A stretch of DNA of 64,000 bases from Stenotrophomonas_A sp035539015 (GCA_035539015.1 DATLJF010000200.1:3559-67558); one strand, 5' to 3'; counted from the first letter of the stretch, positions 35,152 through 44,243 are shown. The notes: a model not told the origin generated them from the sequence alone. A program made the numbers and translations.

Positions 35152-35637
35152 ATGGACCCTGCATTCATCTATTACCTGATTGGCGGCGTGCTGGTCCTGG
35201 TCGGCTTCGCCGGGGTCCTGCTGCCCGCGTTGCCTGGCCTGCCGCTGGTCTTCGCCGGCTTGCTGGTGGCGGCCTGGGCCGATGGCTTCGAGCGCGTCGG
35301 CTGGATTCCGCTGGTCGCGATCGGCCTGCTGACCGCGCTGTCTTTCCTGATCGACTTCCTGGCCACCGTCTATGGCGCACAACGCCTGGGCGCCAGCGGC
35401 TGGGCGCTGTGGGGCTCGGCCCTGGGAACCTTGGTGGGCCTGTTCTTCCTGCCGCTGGGGCTGTTCCTGGGGCCGTTCGTCGGCGCCTGGGTCGGCGAGT
35501 ACTGGCACAGCCGGCGCGTGGGCCATGCCACCCGCGTGGGCCTGGGCACGTGGCTGGGCATCCTGCTCGGCACCGCCTCGAAACTGGCGCTGGGCTTTTG
35601 CATGATCGGCATCTTCGCGCTGGCCTGGTGGGTTTGA
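35152..35637 (+). CDS. DUF456 family membrane protein
   Basis: The 161-aa protein is almost entirely hydrophobic, with four or five transmembrane helices and glycine/proline-rich turns (VLLPALPGLPLVFAGLLVAA, LFFLPLGLFLGPFVGAWVGE). The pattern of N-terminal LVLVGFAGVLLPALPGLP and the GxxxGxxxG-rich middle match DUF456, an inner-membrane family with no assigned function. A weak ribosome-binding sequence (ACGGACGACC) precedes the ATG. It is divergent from the cold-shock gene and 86 bases ahead of the phospholipase gene. Confidence 0.85.
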   Translation: MDPAFIYYLIGGVLVLVGFAGVLLPALPGLPLVFAGLLVAAWADGFERVGWIPLVAIGLLTALSFLIDFLATVYGAQRLGASGWALWGSALGTLVGLFFLPLGLFLGPFVGAWVGEYWHSRRVGHATRVGLGTWLGILLGTASKLALGFCMIGIFALAWWV

Positions 35638-35723
35638 GGCCAGGTGATGCAGCGCGCCCAGCGCAACCGGCGGCGGTTCGGGTATTTTCTGCGTTGCCTC
35701 CCCCGCATGGAGCCGCATCGGCC

Positions 35724-36845
35724 ATGACCCGCCCTACTCCGTACCTGCTGCTCGCACTGGCTGCCACGCCGCTGGCGCACGCGCAGGAAATCGCCCCCGA
35801 GGCCGCCACGCCCGCGGCTTGCACTTCCATCTCCAGCAACGCCTTGCGCCTGGCGTGCTACGACCGCGTGCTCGGCTACACCGCCGCCGATACCGCCCAG
35901 GCCGACGCCGACGCAGAGGCCGCGCGTGAGACCCAACGCGAAACCCTGGCCGGCGCCAGTACGCGCGAGGAGCGCAAGCAGGCCAAGGAGATCTTCAAGG
36001 CCGACGACCCCCAACTGGCTAACGCCGGGCGCGGCTCGCTGCTCGACAGTCGCTGGGAACTGGCCAAGGACTCCAAGCTCGGCACCTTCCAGTTGCGTGC
36101 CTACAAGCCGGTCTACCTGCTGCCCGCGTTCTGGACCAGCGATACCAACCAGACACCGACCTCGCCCAATCCGAACAACTCGGTGACCACGCCGCAGGCG
36201 CTGGACGACCTCGAGCTGAAGTTCCAGCTCAGCTTCAAGACCAAGGTGGTGGAGGATCTGTTCAACGACAATGGCGACATCTGGGTCGGCTACACCCAGT
36301 CCTCGCGTTGGCAGTCCTACAACGCCGAACAATCGCGCCCGTTCCGCGAAACCAACTACGAGCCGGAAGCGATGCTCGTGTTCCGCAACAACTACAGCGT
36401 GTTCGGCTGGCGCGGCCGCATGAGCGGCATTTCGCTCAACCATCAGTCCAATGGCCGCAGCGACCCGCTCTCGCGCAGCTGGAACCGGGTCATCCTCAAC
36501 TTTGGCCTGGACCGCGAGAACTGGGCGCTGATGCTGCGGCCGTGGTTTCGCATCAAGGAAGACCGCAGCGACGACAACAACCCGGACATCGAGGACTACA
36601 TGGGGCGCGGCGACGCCACCCTGGTCTACAACCGCAACGGCCACGAAGTTTCATTGATGGCACGGCATTCGCTGCGCGGTGGCGACCGTTCGCATGGCGC
36701 GCTGCAGCTGGACTACGGCTTCCCGATCACCCACCTGCTGCGCGGCCACCTGCAGGTGTTCGACGGTTATGGCGAGAGCATGATCGACTACAACCACCGC
36801 GCGACCTATGTCGGTATCGGTGTGTCGTTGCTGGAGTGGTTTTAA
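35724..36845 (+). CDS. pldA: Outer-membrane phospholipase A1
   Basis: The 373-aa protein has a signal peptide (LLLALAATPLAHAQ), an N-terminal periplasmic extension of about 100 residues that includes a Cys pair (PAACTSISSNALRLACYD), and then a 12-strand barrel. The catalytic segment GISLNHQSNGRSDPLSRSWN contains the His and Ser of the OMPLA active site and the downstream Asn. The calcium-binding and C-terminal regions (YGESMIDYNH, ending LLEWF) also fit. OMPLA hydrolyses phospholipids that reach the outer leaflet of the outer membrane and needs calcium-dependent dimers. The enzyme core is complete. The N-terminal extension is longer than in Escherichia coli and resembles those of other xanthomonads. 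Confidence 0.94.
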   Translation: MTRPTPYLLLALAATPLAHAQEIAPEAATPAACTSISSNALRLACYDRVLGYTAADTAQADADAEAARETQRETLAGASTREERKQAKEIFKADDPQLANAGRGSLLDSRWELAKDSKLGTFQLRAYKPVYLLPAFWTSDTNQTPTSPNPNNSVTTPQALDDLELKFQLSFKTKVVEDLFNDNGDIWVGYTQSSRWQSYNAEQSRPFRETNYEPEAMLVFRNNYSVFGWRGRMSGISLNHQSNGRSDPLSRSWNRVILNFGLDRENWALMLRPWFRIKEDRSDDNNPDIEDYMGRGDATLVYNRNGHEVSLMARHSLRGGDRSHGALQLDYGFPITHLLRGHLQVFDGYGESMIDYNHRATYVGIGVSLLEWF

Positions 36846-36864
36846 GCCCTTCTGGCTTCGTTGG

Positions 36865-36905
36865 TCGGGGCTGAAGCCCCTCCTACAGAGGGGCTTCAGC
36901 CCCGA
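36865..36905. repeat. REP-like palindromic element, paired inverted copies
   Basis: Two exact 16-base inverted arms (36865-36880 and 36890-36905, core GGGGCTGAAGCCCC) flank the 9-base spacer TCCTACAGA. The unit TCGGGGCTGAAGCCCC plus TCCTACA is a variant of the TAGGAG-GGGCTTCAGCCCC REP family of pseudomonads and xanthomonads. A second copy lies at 53572-53602. Located between convergent genes, it may also act as a terminator. Confidence 0.85.
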
Positions 36906-36921
36906 TGGCCTGCCATTGCAA

Positions 36922-37557
36922 TCAAGTCCAATCGGTGAGCCCCTCGCGGCGGTAGGTCTCGGCAAACGCCGGCCGGTCCTTCATCCGCCGCGCGTAGTCG
37001 TGCAACAGCGGCCAGTCGTCCACCGGCCGCGGCATGTTGCGCGACCAACGCATCAACATGGTCAGCATGAAATCGGCCGCGCTCACGCGCGCGCCGAGCA
37101 GGTAGGGGCCGTGTGCCTGCAGGTGCGCACTGAGCCGGTCCCAGGCCGCTTCGATCACTGCCCGCGCCTGCGCGCGGACCGCCTGCTCCTGGCCGGGGCC
37201 GGCCGGCTCATCGGGATAGAACCAGGCGCGGTAAGCCGGCTGCAGCGTATTGGCACACCAGAACATCCAGCGGTAGTACTCCGCACGTTCGGCGCTGCCC
37301 GGTGCCGGCGCCAGGCCAGCGCCCGGATGGCGGTCGGCCAGGTGCATGGCAATGGCCGCCGCTTCGGTCAGCACCTGGCCATCGAGCACCAGCGCGGGCA
37401 CCACGCCGGCCGGGTTGAGTGCCAGGTAGGCCGGAGATTTTTGTTCGCGCTTGTCGAAGTCCAGCGCGCGCAGTTCGTGCGGGAGGTCCAGTTCGATTAA
37501 CAGCCAATGCACCACCAGCGCGGCGGTACTGGGCGAGTGGTACAGGATGGCGCTCAT
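36922..37557 (-). CDS. Glutathione S-transferase family protein
   Basis: The 211-aa protein has an N-terminal thioredoxin fold (ILYHSPSTAALVVHWLLIEL, with Ser8/Ser10 as possible catalytic residues). The glutathione-binding element is NPAGVVPALVLDGQVLTEAAAI, and the helical C domain has SAADFMLTMLMRW. The family acts in cytoplasmic detoxification; substrate unknown. It is only distantly similar to the GST upstream of asnB. The ATG at 37557 lies 12 bases after the stop of the cysteine-rich lipoprotein gene on the same strand, which suggests that the two form an operon. Confidence 0.92.
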   Translation of the reverse strand: MSAILYHSPSTAALVVHWLLIELDLPHELRALDFDKREQKSPAYLALNPAGVVPALVLDGQVLTEAAAIAMHLADRHPGAGLAPAPGSAERAEYYRWMFWCANTLQPAYRAWFYPDEPAGPGQEQAVRAQARAVIEAAWDRLSAHLQAHGPYLLGARVSAADFMLTMLMRWSRNMPRPVDDWPLLHDYARRMKDRPAFAETYRREGLTDWT

Positions 37558-37569
37558 GCAGATCCCCGG

Positions 37570-37890
37570 CTACAGACCACAGGATTGTACGCAGGTCGCG
37601 TGGTGGGCCTGGCAAAGGGCTTGCGAAGGATTGAGGCAGCCCATTCCCTGGCTCAGGCAGGCATCGCGCGCGCCCCCATCGAGTTGCTCGCACTGGTCCG
37701 GACTGGGGGCGCTCCTGCACACCAGTGACGACCTCGGGTCGGCGCGGCAGTCGGCGGCCAGCCGCGCGCAGGTGACCATGCAGGCCTGCGGATCACCCCC
37801 CGCCAGGGGGGTGCGCCCGCTGCTGGTGCAAGCGGCGAGCGCCAGCACCCAGGCCAACGCCATGGGTGCGCGAAGAAGACGGTGATTCAT
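37570..37890 (-). CDS. Cysteine-rich small lipoprotein of unknown function
   Basis: The 106-aa product has a lipoprotein signal peptide (MALAWVLALAACTSSG) with the lipobox LAAC. The mature part has about 86 residues and ten further cysteines after the lipidated one, several in CxxxC or similar spacing (ACMVTCARLAADC, ACLSQGMGC, CQAHHATCVQSC). That density suggests four or five disulfides in a small helical-hairpin fold, folded by periplasmic Dsb enzymes. I do not recognise a named family. The ATG at 37890 follows GGAG at 8 bases. It is placed between the fumarase gene (upstream, 91-bp gap) and the GST gene (12 bp downstream). Confidence 0.75.
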   Translation of the reverse strand: MNHRLLRAPMALAWVLALAACTSSGRTPLAGGDPQACMVTCARLAADCRADPRSSLVCRSAPSPDQCEQLDGGARDACLSQGMGCLNPSQALCQAHHATCVQSCGL

Positions 37891-37981
37891 TGGCGAGCTC
37901 CGAAACCAAGGGAGCGGCCACGCTAAGCAAGCACCGGAGGCGGCGCCAGCGACAAACCGCATCGGTTTGCCGCAGGCAAAC

Positions 37982-39505
37982 TCAGGCCGGCTCGACCACC
38001 ACCGGGATCTTGCCGATCCGCGCCTGCCATTCGCGCGGGCCGGTCTTGTGCACCGACACGCCGCTGGAATCCACCGCCACGGTCACCGGCATGTCCTTGA
38101 CTTCGAATTCGTAGATCGCCTCCATGCCGAGGTCCTCGAAGGCGAGCACGCGGCTGGCCTTGATCGCCTTGGACACCAGGTAGGCCGAGCCGCCCACGGC
38201 CATCAGGTAGACCGCCTTGTTGTCGCGGATCGCCTCGATCGCCGCATCACCGCGCTCGGACTTGCCGACCATGCCCAGCAGGCCGGTCTGTTCCAGCATC
38301 TGCCGGGTGAACTTGTCCATGCGCGTGGCCGTGGTCGGACCGGCCGGGCCCACGACTTCGTCGCGCACCGGGCCGACCGGGCCCACGTAGTAGATGAAGC
38401 GGTTGTTGAAGTCGACCGGCAATGGCTCGCCCTTGTTGAGCATGTCGATCATGCGCTTGTGCGCCGCATCGCGGCCGGTCAGCAGCTTGCCGTTGAGCAG
38501 CAGCACCTCGCCGGGCTTGAACTGGGCCACTTCTTCGCGGGTGATCGTGTCCAGGTTCACCCGCCGTGCGTTCTGCGGGTTGTAGGTGAGCTTGGGCCAG
38601 TCTTCCAGCGACGGCGGATCGAGCGCGACCGCGCCACTGCCGTCCAGGGTGAAATGCGCATGCCGGGTGGCCGCGCAATTCGGGATCAACGCCACTGGCA
38701 GGTTGGCGGCGTGGGTGGGGTAATCCTTGATCTTGATGTCGAGCACGGTCGTCAGCCCGCCCAGGCCCTGCGCGCCGATGCCCAGCGCATTGACCTTCTC
38801 ATACAGCTCCAGGCGCAATTCCTCGATCCGGTTGGATGCGCCGCGCGCCTGCAGGTCGACGATGTCGATCGGCTCCATCAGCGCCTCCTTGGCCAGCAGC
38901 ATCGCCTTCTCGGCGGTGCCGCCGATGCCGATGCCAAGCATGCCCGGCGGGCACCAGCCGGCGCCCATGGTCGGCACGGTCTTGAGCACCCAGTCGACGA
39001 TCGAATCGGACGGGTTGAGCATGGCGAACTTGCTCTTGGCCTCCGAGCCGCCGCCCTTGGCCGCGACGATGACATCGACCGTGGCGCCCGGCACGACCTT
39101 GACGTTGACCACCGCCGGCGTGTTGTCGCGGGTGTTCTGGCGCTTGCCCGCCGGGTCGGCCAGGACCGAGGCGCGCAGCTTGTTGTCCGGATGGTTGTAG
39201 GCGCGGCGCACGCCTTCGTTGACCATGTCTTCGACGCCCATCGTGGCATCGTCCCAGCGCACGTTCATGCCGATTTCCAGGAACACGGTGACGATCCCGG
39301 TGTCCTGGCAGATCGGGCGATGGCCCTCGGCGCACAGGCGCGAGTTGATCAGGATCTGCGCGATCGCGTCCTTGGCTGCCGGCGATTGCTCGCGCTCATA
39401 GGCGGCCGCCAGGTTCTTGATGTAATCCACCGGGTGGTAGTAGCTGATGTACTGCAACGCGTCGGCGACACTCTGAATGAGGTCTTCCTGCTTGATCGAG
39501 GTCAC
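37982..39505 (-). CDS. fumA: Class I fumarate hydratase (iron-sulfur)
   Basis: The 507-aa enzyme matches the single-chain class I fumarase. The N-terminal catalytic part has the cluster-binding cysteines in SRLCAEGHRPICQDTG (around residue 60), GAGWCPPGMLG and IPNCAATRH. The C-terminal domain has GPTTATRMDKFT and LMAVGGSAYL. It interconverts fumarate and malate in the TCA cycle with an oxygen-sensitive 4Fe-4S cluster; some members act on mesaconate or tartrate. The likely start is GTG (VTSIKQEDL). No close ribosome binding site is seen. It is read alone toward the small lipoprotein gene. Confidence 0.95.
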   Translation of the reverse strand: MTSIKQEDLIQSVADALQYISYYHPVDYIKNLAAAYEREQSPAAKDAIAQILINSRLCAEGHRPICQDTGIVTVFLEIGMNVRWDDATMGVEDMVNEGVRRAYNHPDNKLRASVLADPAGKRQNTRDNTPAVVNVKVVPGATVDVIVAAKGGGSEAKSKFAMLNPSDSIVDWVLKTVPTMGAGWCPPGMLGIGIGGTAEKAMLLAKEALMEPIDIVDLQARGASNRIEELRLELYEKVNALGIGAQGLGGLTTVLDIKIKDYPTHAANLPVALIPNCAATRHAHFTLDGSGAVALDPPSLEDWPKLTYNPQNARRVNLDTITREEVAQFKPGEVLLLNGKLLTGRDAAHKRMIDMLNKGEPLPVDFNNRFIYYVGPVGPVRDEVVGPAGPTTATRMDKFTRQMLEQTGLLGMVGKSERGDAAIEAIRDNKAVYLMAVGGSAYLVSKAIKASRVLAFEDLGMEAIYEFEVKDMPVTVAVDSSGVSVHKTGPREWQARIGKIPVVVEPA

Positions 39506-39755
39506 GGCTGGCTCTGGAGGCTTGCGGGAAACCCGACTATTTTAGAGCAAACACCGGCCCCGGCTTTCGGTTCCACCCGGCACACCCTGTTCCGTTCGGG
39601 TAGCCCCTCCCCTCCCGGCCTGGCATCCCACCTCATTGCCCGGCCCGTTCAGCCTCGGCGGCCGCCCGCCCGCGCCTGGCGCAGACGCGGTGCCGGACAC
39701 CTGGGTGCAACACGCCGCCGCTAGGTTCATGGCTCCCCCGAAGCGGAGCCCAGCG

Positions 39756-40646
39756 ATGGACCAGAAGCACGACCTGCCGGTGCTCGGCGGCGACTACGCC
39801 CTGGCACCGGCCGCCAACGATGAGCGCGCCGTGGCCCGCCATCGCCTGCTGCTGTGCGCGCCGGACCACTTCGGCGTGGACTACATCATCAACCCGTGGA
39901 TGGCCAACCATCTCCATGCGACCGAGGGCGGCCGTGTCCGCGCGCAATGGCAGGCCCTGCGGGCCGCGCTGGCCGAACATGCCGAGCTCGCCCTGCTGCC
40001 GCCAGCGCCGGGGTTGCCCGACCTGGTGTTCACCGCCAACGCCGGGCTGGTGCGCGGCAACGATTTCCTGCCCAGCCGCTTCCGCCATGCCGAGCGGAGC
40101 GGCGAAGAGCCTGTGTGCATCGACTGGTTCCGCCGCGCCGGCTACCGCATTCGCCCGCTACCCGAACCGCTGCGCTTCGAAGGCGCCGGCGATGCCTTGT
40201 TCGACCGTGGCCGGCCGGCGCTGTTGTGGTTCGGCCACGGTCATCGCAGCGATGCGGCGGTGGCACCGGAACTGGAGCGCATGCTCGCGATCGATGTCGT
40301 CGCGCTGCGCCTGGTGGATCCGCGCTTCTATCACCTGGACACCTGCTTCTGCCCGCTGCGCGACGGCCGCTTGCTGTACTACCCGCCGGCCTTCGATGAC
40401 GCCGCGCAGGCGCAGATTGCCGCGCGCGTGCCGCCGCACCTGCGCATCACCGTGTCCGAGTCGGACGCGCTGGCCTTTGCCTGCAATGCCGTGGACCTGG
40501 ACGATGTCGTGGTGCTCAACCGCGCCAGCGCGCCGCTGCGGCAGGCGCTGGCGGCGTGGGGCTATCGCACCGTGGAAACCGCGCTCGACGAGTTCCTGAA
40601 GTCTGGCGGCGCGGCCAAGTGCCTGACCTTGCGCCTGGATGAGTGA
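39756..40646 (+). CDS. Amidinotransferase-fold enzyme (DDAH/arginine deiminase-like)
   Basis: The 296-aa protein has the guanidino-modifying superfamily triad. It has LPDLVFTANAGLV (substrate-binding Asp), FYHLDTCFCPL (catalytic His) and the nucleophilic Cys in GGAAKCLTLRL near the C terminus. The size matches dimethylargininase or related ornithine/citrulline-forming hydrolases rather than the 400-aa arginine deiminase. The expected chemistry is hydrolysis of a guanidino group with a covalent Cys intermediate, in the cytoplasm. Substrate unknown. The ATG at 39756 has GGAG 8 bases upstream. An earlier in-frame ATG at 39729 is less likely. A strong hairpin follows 7 bases after the stop. Confidence 0.88.
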   Translation: MDQKHDLPVLGGDYALAPAANDERAVARHRLLLCAPDHFGVDYIINPWMANHLHATEGGRVRAQWQALRAALAEHAELALLPPAPGLPDLVFTANAGLVRGNDFLPSRFRHAERSGEEPVCIDWFRRAGYRIRPLPEPLRFEGAGDALFDRGRPALLWFGHGHRSDAAVAPELERMLAIDVVALRLVDPRFYHLDTCFCPLRDGRLLYYPPAFDDAAQAQIAARVPPHLRITVSESDALAFACNAVDLDDVVVLNRASAPLRQALAAWGYRTVETALDEFLKSGGAAKCLTLRLDE

Positions 40647-40653
40647 GCCGCCG

Positions 40654-40685
40654 CTTTGCGCCGCCGTCACGACGGCGGCGCAAAG
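40654..40685 (+). terminator. Strong hairpin after the amidinotransferase gene
   Basis: The 15-bp perfect stem CTTTGCGCCGCCGTC with its complement closes a 2-base AC centre, 7 bases after the stop codon. There is no U run after it, but the AAAG/CTTT base of the stem and its position make a terminator or 3'-end stabiliser likely. Confidence 0.65.
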
Positions 40686-40716
40686 ATGCGCGCTTGCCCC
40701 CTGAACAGAGCACGCC

Positions 40717-41070
40717 ATGTCCCGCGATTCCCGAAACGATGCCGGCGCCGTCCGCTCGGACGCCTTGATCGGCGACGACGCCGTCGAGACCCTGGGCCGC
40801 GATGAGCGCATCCAGGCCAGCGAAATCTCAGTCGAAGTACGAGACGCTGAAGTCATCTTGAGCGGTGATGTGCCCGAGCCGCAGATGCGCGCCTTGGCAG
40901 AACAGATCATCGCCGGCCTGCCGGGCGTGCGCAGCGTGCGCAACCTGATCCGCTATGACGACGGCGCCGATTCGTTCGGGCCGCGTGGCGAAGCGGTGCG
41001 CGGGCTGGACCCGGACGAGAATCCCGGCCCCACCGAGGCTCCCCGCGGTACCGGCGGCAACAAGGCTTGA
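40717..41070 (+). CDS. BON domain protein
   Basis: The 117-aa protein has one BON domain (about residues 28-80: ISVEVRDAEVILSGDVPEPQ, ALAEQIIAGLPGVRSVRNLI), then a Gly/Pro/Asp-rich tail. BON domains bind phospholipids or act in osmotic-shock proteins (OsmY) and other envelope factors. There is no signal peptide, so the protein is predicted cytoplasmic. This separates it from OsmY and resembles small BON proteins of unknown role. The ATG sits after a weak ribosome-binding sequence (CAGAGCACGCC). Confidence 0.85.
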   Translation: MSRDSRNDAGAVRSDALIGDDAVETLGRDERIQASEISVEVRDAEVILSGDVPEPQMRALAEQIIAGLPGVRSVRNLIRYDDGADSFGPRGEAVRGLDPDENPGPTEAPRGTGGNKA

Positions 41071-41157
41071 GCCGCGGCCGCCGGCCTTGACCCGCTCCGG
41101 CGGCACTGCGGCGCCCTGCCGCTGCCGCCGCGCCGGCTTTGACGCGACAATCGGCGC

Positions 41158-43017
41158 ATGAGTCCAGCCCCCACGCCTGCGCGCCAGCCCAGCCTGCGCG
41201 AACGCTTCCATGCCCTGCGCAACCTGCCCCCATTCCTGCGCCAGATCTGGCAGACCAGCCCTGCCCTGACCATCGCGAGCCTGGGCCTGCGCCTGCTGCG
41301 CGCATTGATGCCAGTGGCCACGCTGTACATCGGCAAGCTGATCATCGACGAAGCGATCCGCCTGGCCGGTACCGCGCCGCCGCTGCATTCGCTGGGCGAC
41401 GCACTGGCCAGCGGCCGCCTGGAGCATTTACTGACGCTGCTGGCGCTGGAACTGGGGCTGGCGATCGGCTCGGACCTGCTCGGGCGCATGGTCGCCTACG
41501 CCGACAACCTGCTCTCGGAGCTGTTCAACAACGTCACCAGCGTGCGCCTGATGGAGCATGCCGCGCAGTTGGACCTGGAGGACTTCGAAGACCCCGAACT
41601 GCAGGACCGGCTCGACCGCGCGCGGCGCCAGAGCATGGGCCGCATGAACCTGATGAGCCAGTTGTTTGGCCAGGTGCAGGACGCAATCACCGTGGCCAGC
41701 TTCGCCATCGGCCTGCTGGTCTACGCGCCGTGGTTGATGGCGCTGCTGGCCCTGGCACTGGTGCCGGCCTTTATCGGCGAGTCGCACTTCAACGCCCTGG
41801 GCTATTCGCTCAATTACCAGTGGACGCCGGAACGGCGCCAGCTCGACTACCTGCGCCAGGTCGGCGCCAGCGTCGAGACGGCCAAGGAAGTCAAGATCTT
41901 CAACCTGCACCGGTTCCTGATCGAACGCTACCGCCAGCTGGCCGATCGCTACTTCCGCGCCAACCGCGCACTGGCGCGCAAGCGTGCGGTCTGGGGCACC
42001 CTGCTGGCCGCGCTCGGCACGCTGGGCTACTACGTGGCCTATGGCTACATCGCCTGGCGCACCATCCGCGGCGACTTCAGCATTGGCGACCTGACTTTCC
42101 TGGCCGGCAGCTTCCTGCGCCTGCGGCAATTGCTGGAGGGGCTGCTGATCGGCTTCTCGCAGGTCGCCGGGCAGGCGCTGTACCTGGACGACCTGTTCTC
42201 GTTCTTCGCGATCGAACCGGAAATCGTCTCGCGCCCCGGCGCAGCGCCGGTGCCGCGACCGATCACCCAGGGCTTCGTGTTCGAGAACGTCGGCTTCCGC
42301 TATCCCGAGGCCGAGCAGTGGGCGGTGCGGCACCTGGATTTCGAATTGCGTGCCGGCGAAGTGCTGGCCCTGGTCGGCGAGAACGGCGCCGGCAAGACCA
42401 CCCTGGTCAAGTTGCTGGCACGGCTGTACGACCCCGACGAAGGCCGCATCCTGCTGGACGGCCGCGACCTGCGCGACTACGACCTGGACGACCTGCGCGG
42501 CAACATGGGGGTGATCTTCCAGGACTTCGTGCGCTACCACCTCAGCGCGCGCGAGAACATCGGCGTGGGCCGGGTCGAGGCGATGGACGATGCCCCGCGC
42601 ATTGCCACCGCCGCGCGGCGGGCGCTGGCCGACGAGATGATCGAGCAGTTGCCGCACGGCTACGAGCAGCTGATCGGCCGGCGCTTCAAGACCGGCGTAG
42701 ACCTGTCCGGCGGACAGTGGCAGAAGGTCGCCATCGCCCGTGCCTACCTGCGCGATGCACAGGTGATGATCCTCGACGAGCCCACCGCCGCGCTCGACGC
42801 GCGCGCCGAATACGAGGTGTTCCAGCGCTTCAAGGAATTGTCCAGCCAACGCACCGCGGTGCTGATCTCGCACCGCTTCTCCAGCGTGCGCATGGCCGAC
42901 CGGATCCTGGTGCTGGCCAATGGCCGGATCGAGGCGGCCGGCACCCACGAACAACTGATGGCCGCCGGCGGGCGCTACGCCGAGCTGTTCGAATTGCAGG
43001 CGGCTGGCTATCGTTGA
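41158..43017 (+). CDS. ABC transporter, fused permease and ATPase (exporter type)
   Basis: The 619-aa protein has a six-helix transmembrane domain (about residues 40-330) followed by one ATPase domain: Walker A LVGENGAGKTTL near residue 407, Q-loop VIFQDFVRY, signature DLSGGQWQ near residue 515, Walker B QVMILDEPTAALDA near 536 and H-loop ISHRFS near 571. It is a half-size exporter that must dimerise. Substrate unknown. The DEDFEDPELQDRL-like coupling region and FNLHRF motif (ASVETAKEVKIFNLHRF) match lipid/multidrug half-transporters of this kind. No clear ribosome binding site precedes the ATG. The sugar dehydrogenase gene starts 26 bases after its stop and is likely co-transcribed. Confidence 0.92.
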   Translation: MSPAPTPARQPSLRERFHALRNLPPFLRQIWQTSPALTIASLGLRLLRALMPVATLYIGKLIIDEAIRLAGTAPPLHSLGDALASGRLEHLLTLLALELGLAIGSDLLGRMVAYADNLLSELFNNVTSVRLMEHAAQLDLEDFEDPELQDRLDRARRQSMGRMNLMSQLFGQVQDAITVASFAIGLLVYAPWLMALLALALVPAFIGESHFNALGYSLNYQWTPERRQLDYLRQVGASVETAKEVKIFNLHRFLIERYRQLADRYFRANRALARKRAVWGTLLAALGTLGYYVAYGYIAWRTIRGDFSIGDLTFLAGSFLRLRQLLEGLLIGFSQVAGQALYLDDLFSFFAIEPEIVSRPGAAPVPRPITQGFVFENVGFRYPEAEQWAVRHLDFELRAGEVLALVGENGAGKTTLVKLLARLYDPDEGRILLDGRDLRDYDLDDLRGNMGVIFQDFVRYHLSARENIGVGRVEAMDDAPRIATAARRALADEMIEQLPHGYEQLIGRRFKTGVDLSGGQWQKVAIARAYLRDAQVMILDEPTAALDARAEYEVFQRFKELSSQRTAVLISHRFSSVRMADRILVLANGRIEAAGTHEQLMAAGGRYAELFELQAAGYR

Positions 43018-43043
43018 GCCCCCGACGACCGAGGTTGATTCCC

Positions 43044-44243
43044 ATGTCCCTGGCCGCCCCCTGCCGCCCGTTGCTGCTTCCGTTCCTTGTGTGCCTGGCC
43101 ACGCTTGCCGCCTGCAACAAGTCTGCCGATCCGGCCACCGCCGCGCCGAGCGCGCGCAGCGCCGCCAGCGCCGCGCCACGGCCGATGGACAGCCAGGCCG
43201 GGCCGATCCAGGTGCGCGAACTGGCCACCGGGCTGCGCCACCCCTGGGGCCTGGCGCTGCTGCCGGAGGGCGGCTTCCTGGTGACCGAACGGGTCGGCAA
43301 CCTGCGCCGGATCGGCGCCGACGGCAGCGTCTCGGCGCCATTGACCGGCGTGCCGGCGGTCTACGCCCGCGGCCAGGGCGGCCTGCTTGACGTGGTCCTG
43401 GCGCCGGATTTCGCCCAGAGCCGGCGGATCTATCTCAGCTACGCCGAACCGGGCGAAGGCGTGCTGGCCGGCACCGCGGTCGCCAGCGCGGTCCTCGGCG
43501 CGGCCGGCCTGAGCGAGGTCAAGGTCATCTATCGGCAAGCCCCCAAGGTGGACACCGAGAACCACTTCGGCTCGCGCCTGGCGTTCGACCGCCAGGGCCA
43601 TCTATTCGTGAGCCAGGGCGAACGCACCTTGCGGCCGATGGCGCAGGCACTGGACAAGCTGCAAGGCAAGCTGGTGCGGCTGAACCTGGACGGCAGCATC
43701 CCGGCCGACAACCCCTTCGTCGGCCAGGACGGCGCGCGCCCGGAGATCTGGAGCTACGGCCACCGCAATTCGCAGGGGCTTGCGCTGGACCCGCGCAGCG
43801 GCAAGCTGTGGGAGACCGAACACGGCCCGCGCGGTGGCGATGAGATCAACCTCCCCGAACCCGGCAAGAACTACGGCTGGCCGCTGATCACCTACGGCAT
43901 CGACTATTCCGGCCAGCCGATCGCCGAGTCCACCGGGCAACGTGGCGACGGCCTGGAACAGCCGCACCACTACTGGCCGAAGTCGCCGGGCGTCAGCGGC
44001 CTGGCGTTCTACACCGGGCACACCGGCAGCGCCTGGAACGACAGCCTGTTCATCGGCTCGCTGGCCGAGCGCAACCTGATCCGGCTCAGCCTCGACGGCG
44101 AGCGCATCAGCGGCGAAGAACGCCTGCTCGGCGACCTCGGCCAGCGCGTGCGCGATGTGCGGGTGGGCGCCGACGGCAAGGTCTACGTGCTGACCGACGA
44201 GGAACAGGGGCAGCTGCTGCAGATCGAGCCGCCGAAGGCGTAG
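43044..44243 (+). CDS. PQQ-dependent sugar dehydrogenase, lipoprotein (aldose sugar dehydrogenase type)
   Basis: The 399-aa protein has a lipoprotein signal (LLPFLVCLATLAACNKS, lipobox LAAC) and a six-bladed propeller beginning LRHPWGLALLPEGGFLVTER. Family markers include DTENHFGSRLAFD (catalytic His), IWSYGHRNSQGLALDP, TEHGPRGGDEINLPEPG and KNYGWPLITYG. It belongs to the soluble glucose dehydrogenase (GDH-B)/aldose sugar dehydrogenase family, which oxidises aldoses at C1 in the periplasm using PQQ and calcium. No PQQ biosynthesis genes are in the window. A GAGGTTG ribosome binding site lies 7 bases before the ATG at 43044. It probably forms an operon with the upstream ABC exporter. Confidence 0.92.
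   Translation: MSLAAPCRPLLLPFLVCLATLAACNKSADPATAAPSARSAASAAPRPMDSQAGPIQVRELATGLRHPWGLALLPEGGFLVTERVGNLRRIGADGSVSAPLTGVPAVYARGQGGLLDVVLAPDFAQSRRIYLSYAEPGEGVLAGTAVASAVLGAAGLSEVKVIYRQAPKVDTENHFGSRLAFDRQGHLFVSQGERTLRPMAQALDKLQGKLVRLNLDGSIPADNPFVGQDGARPEIWSYGHRNSQGLALDPRSGKLWETEHGPRGGDEINLPEPGKNYGWPLITYGIDYSGQPIAESTGQRGDGLEQPHHYWPKSPGVSGLAFYTGHTGSAWNDSLFIGSLAERNLIRLSLDGERISGEERLLGDLGQRVRDVRVGADGKVYVLTDEEQGQLLQIEPPKA

Noticed and set aside
39506..39755. A possible small gene between fumarase and the amidinotransferase-fold gene.
   Set aside because: Frames there are short, Pro/Arg-rich and lack a ribosome binding site. The gap most likely holds only the two divergent promoters.
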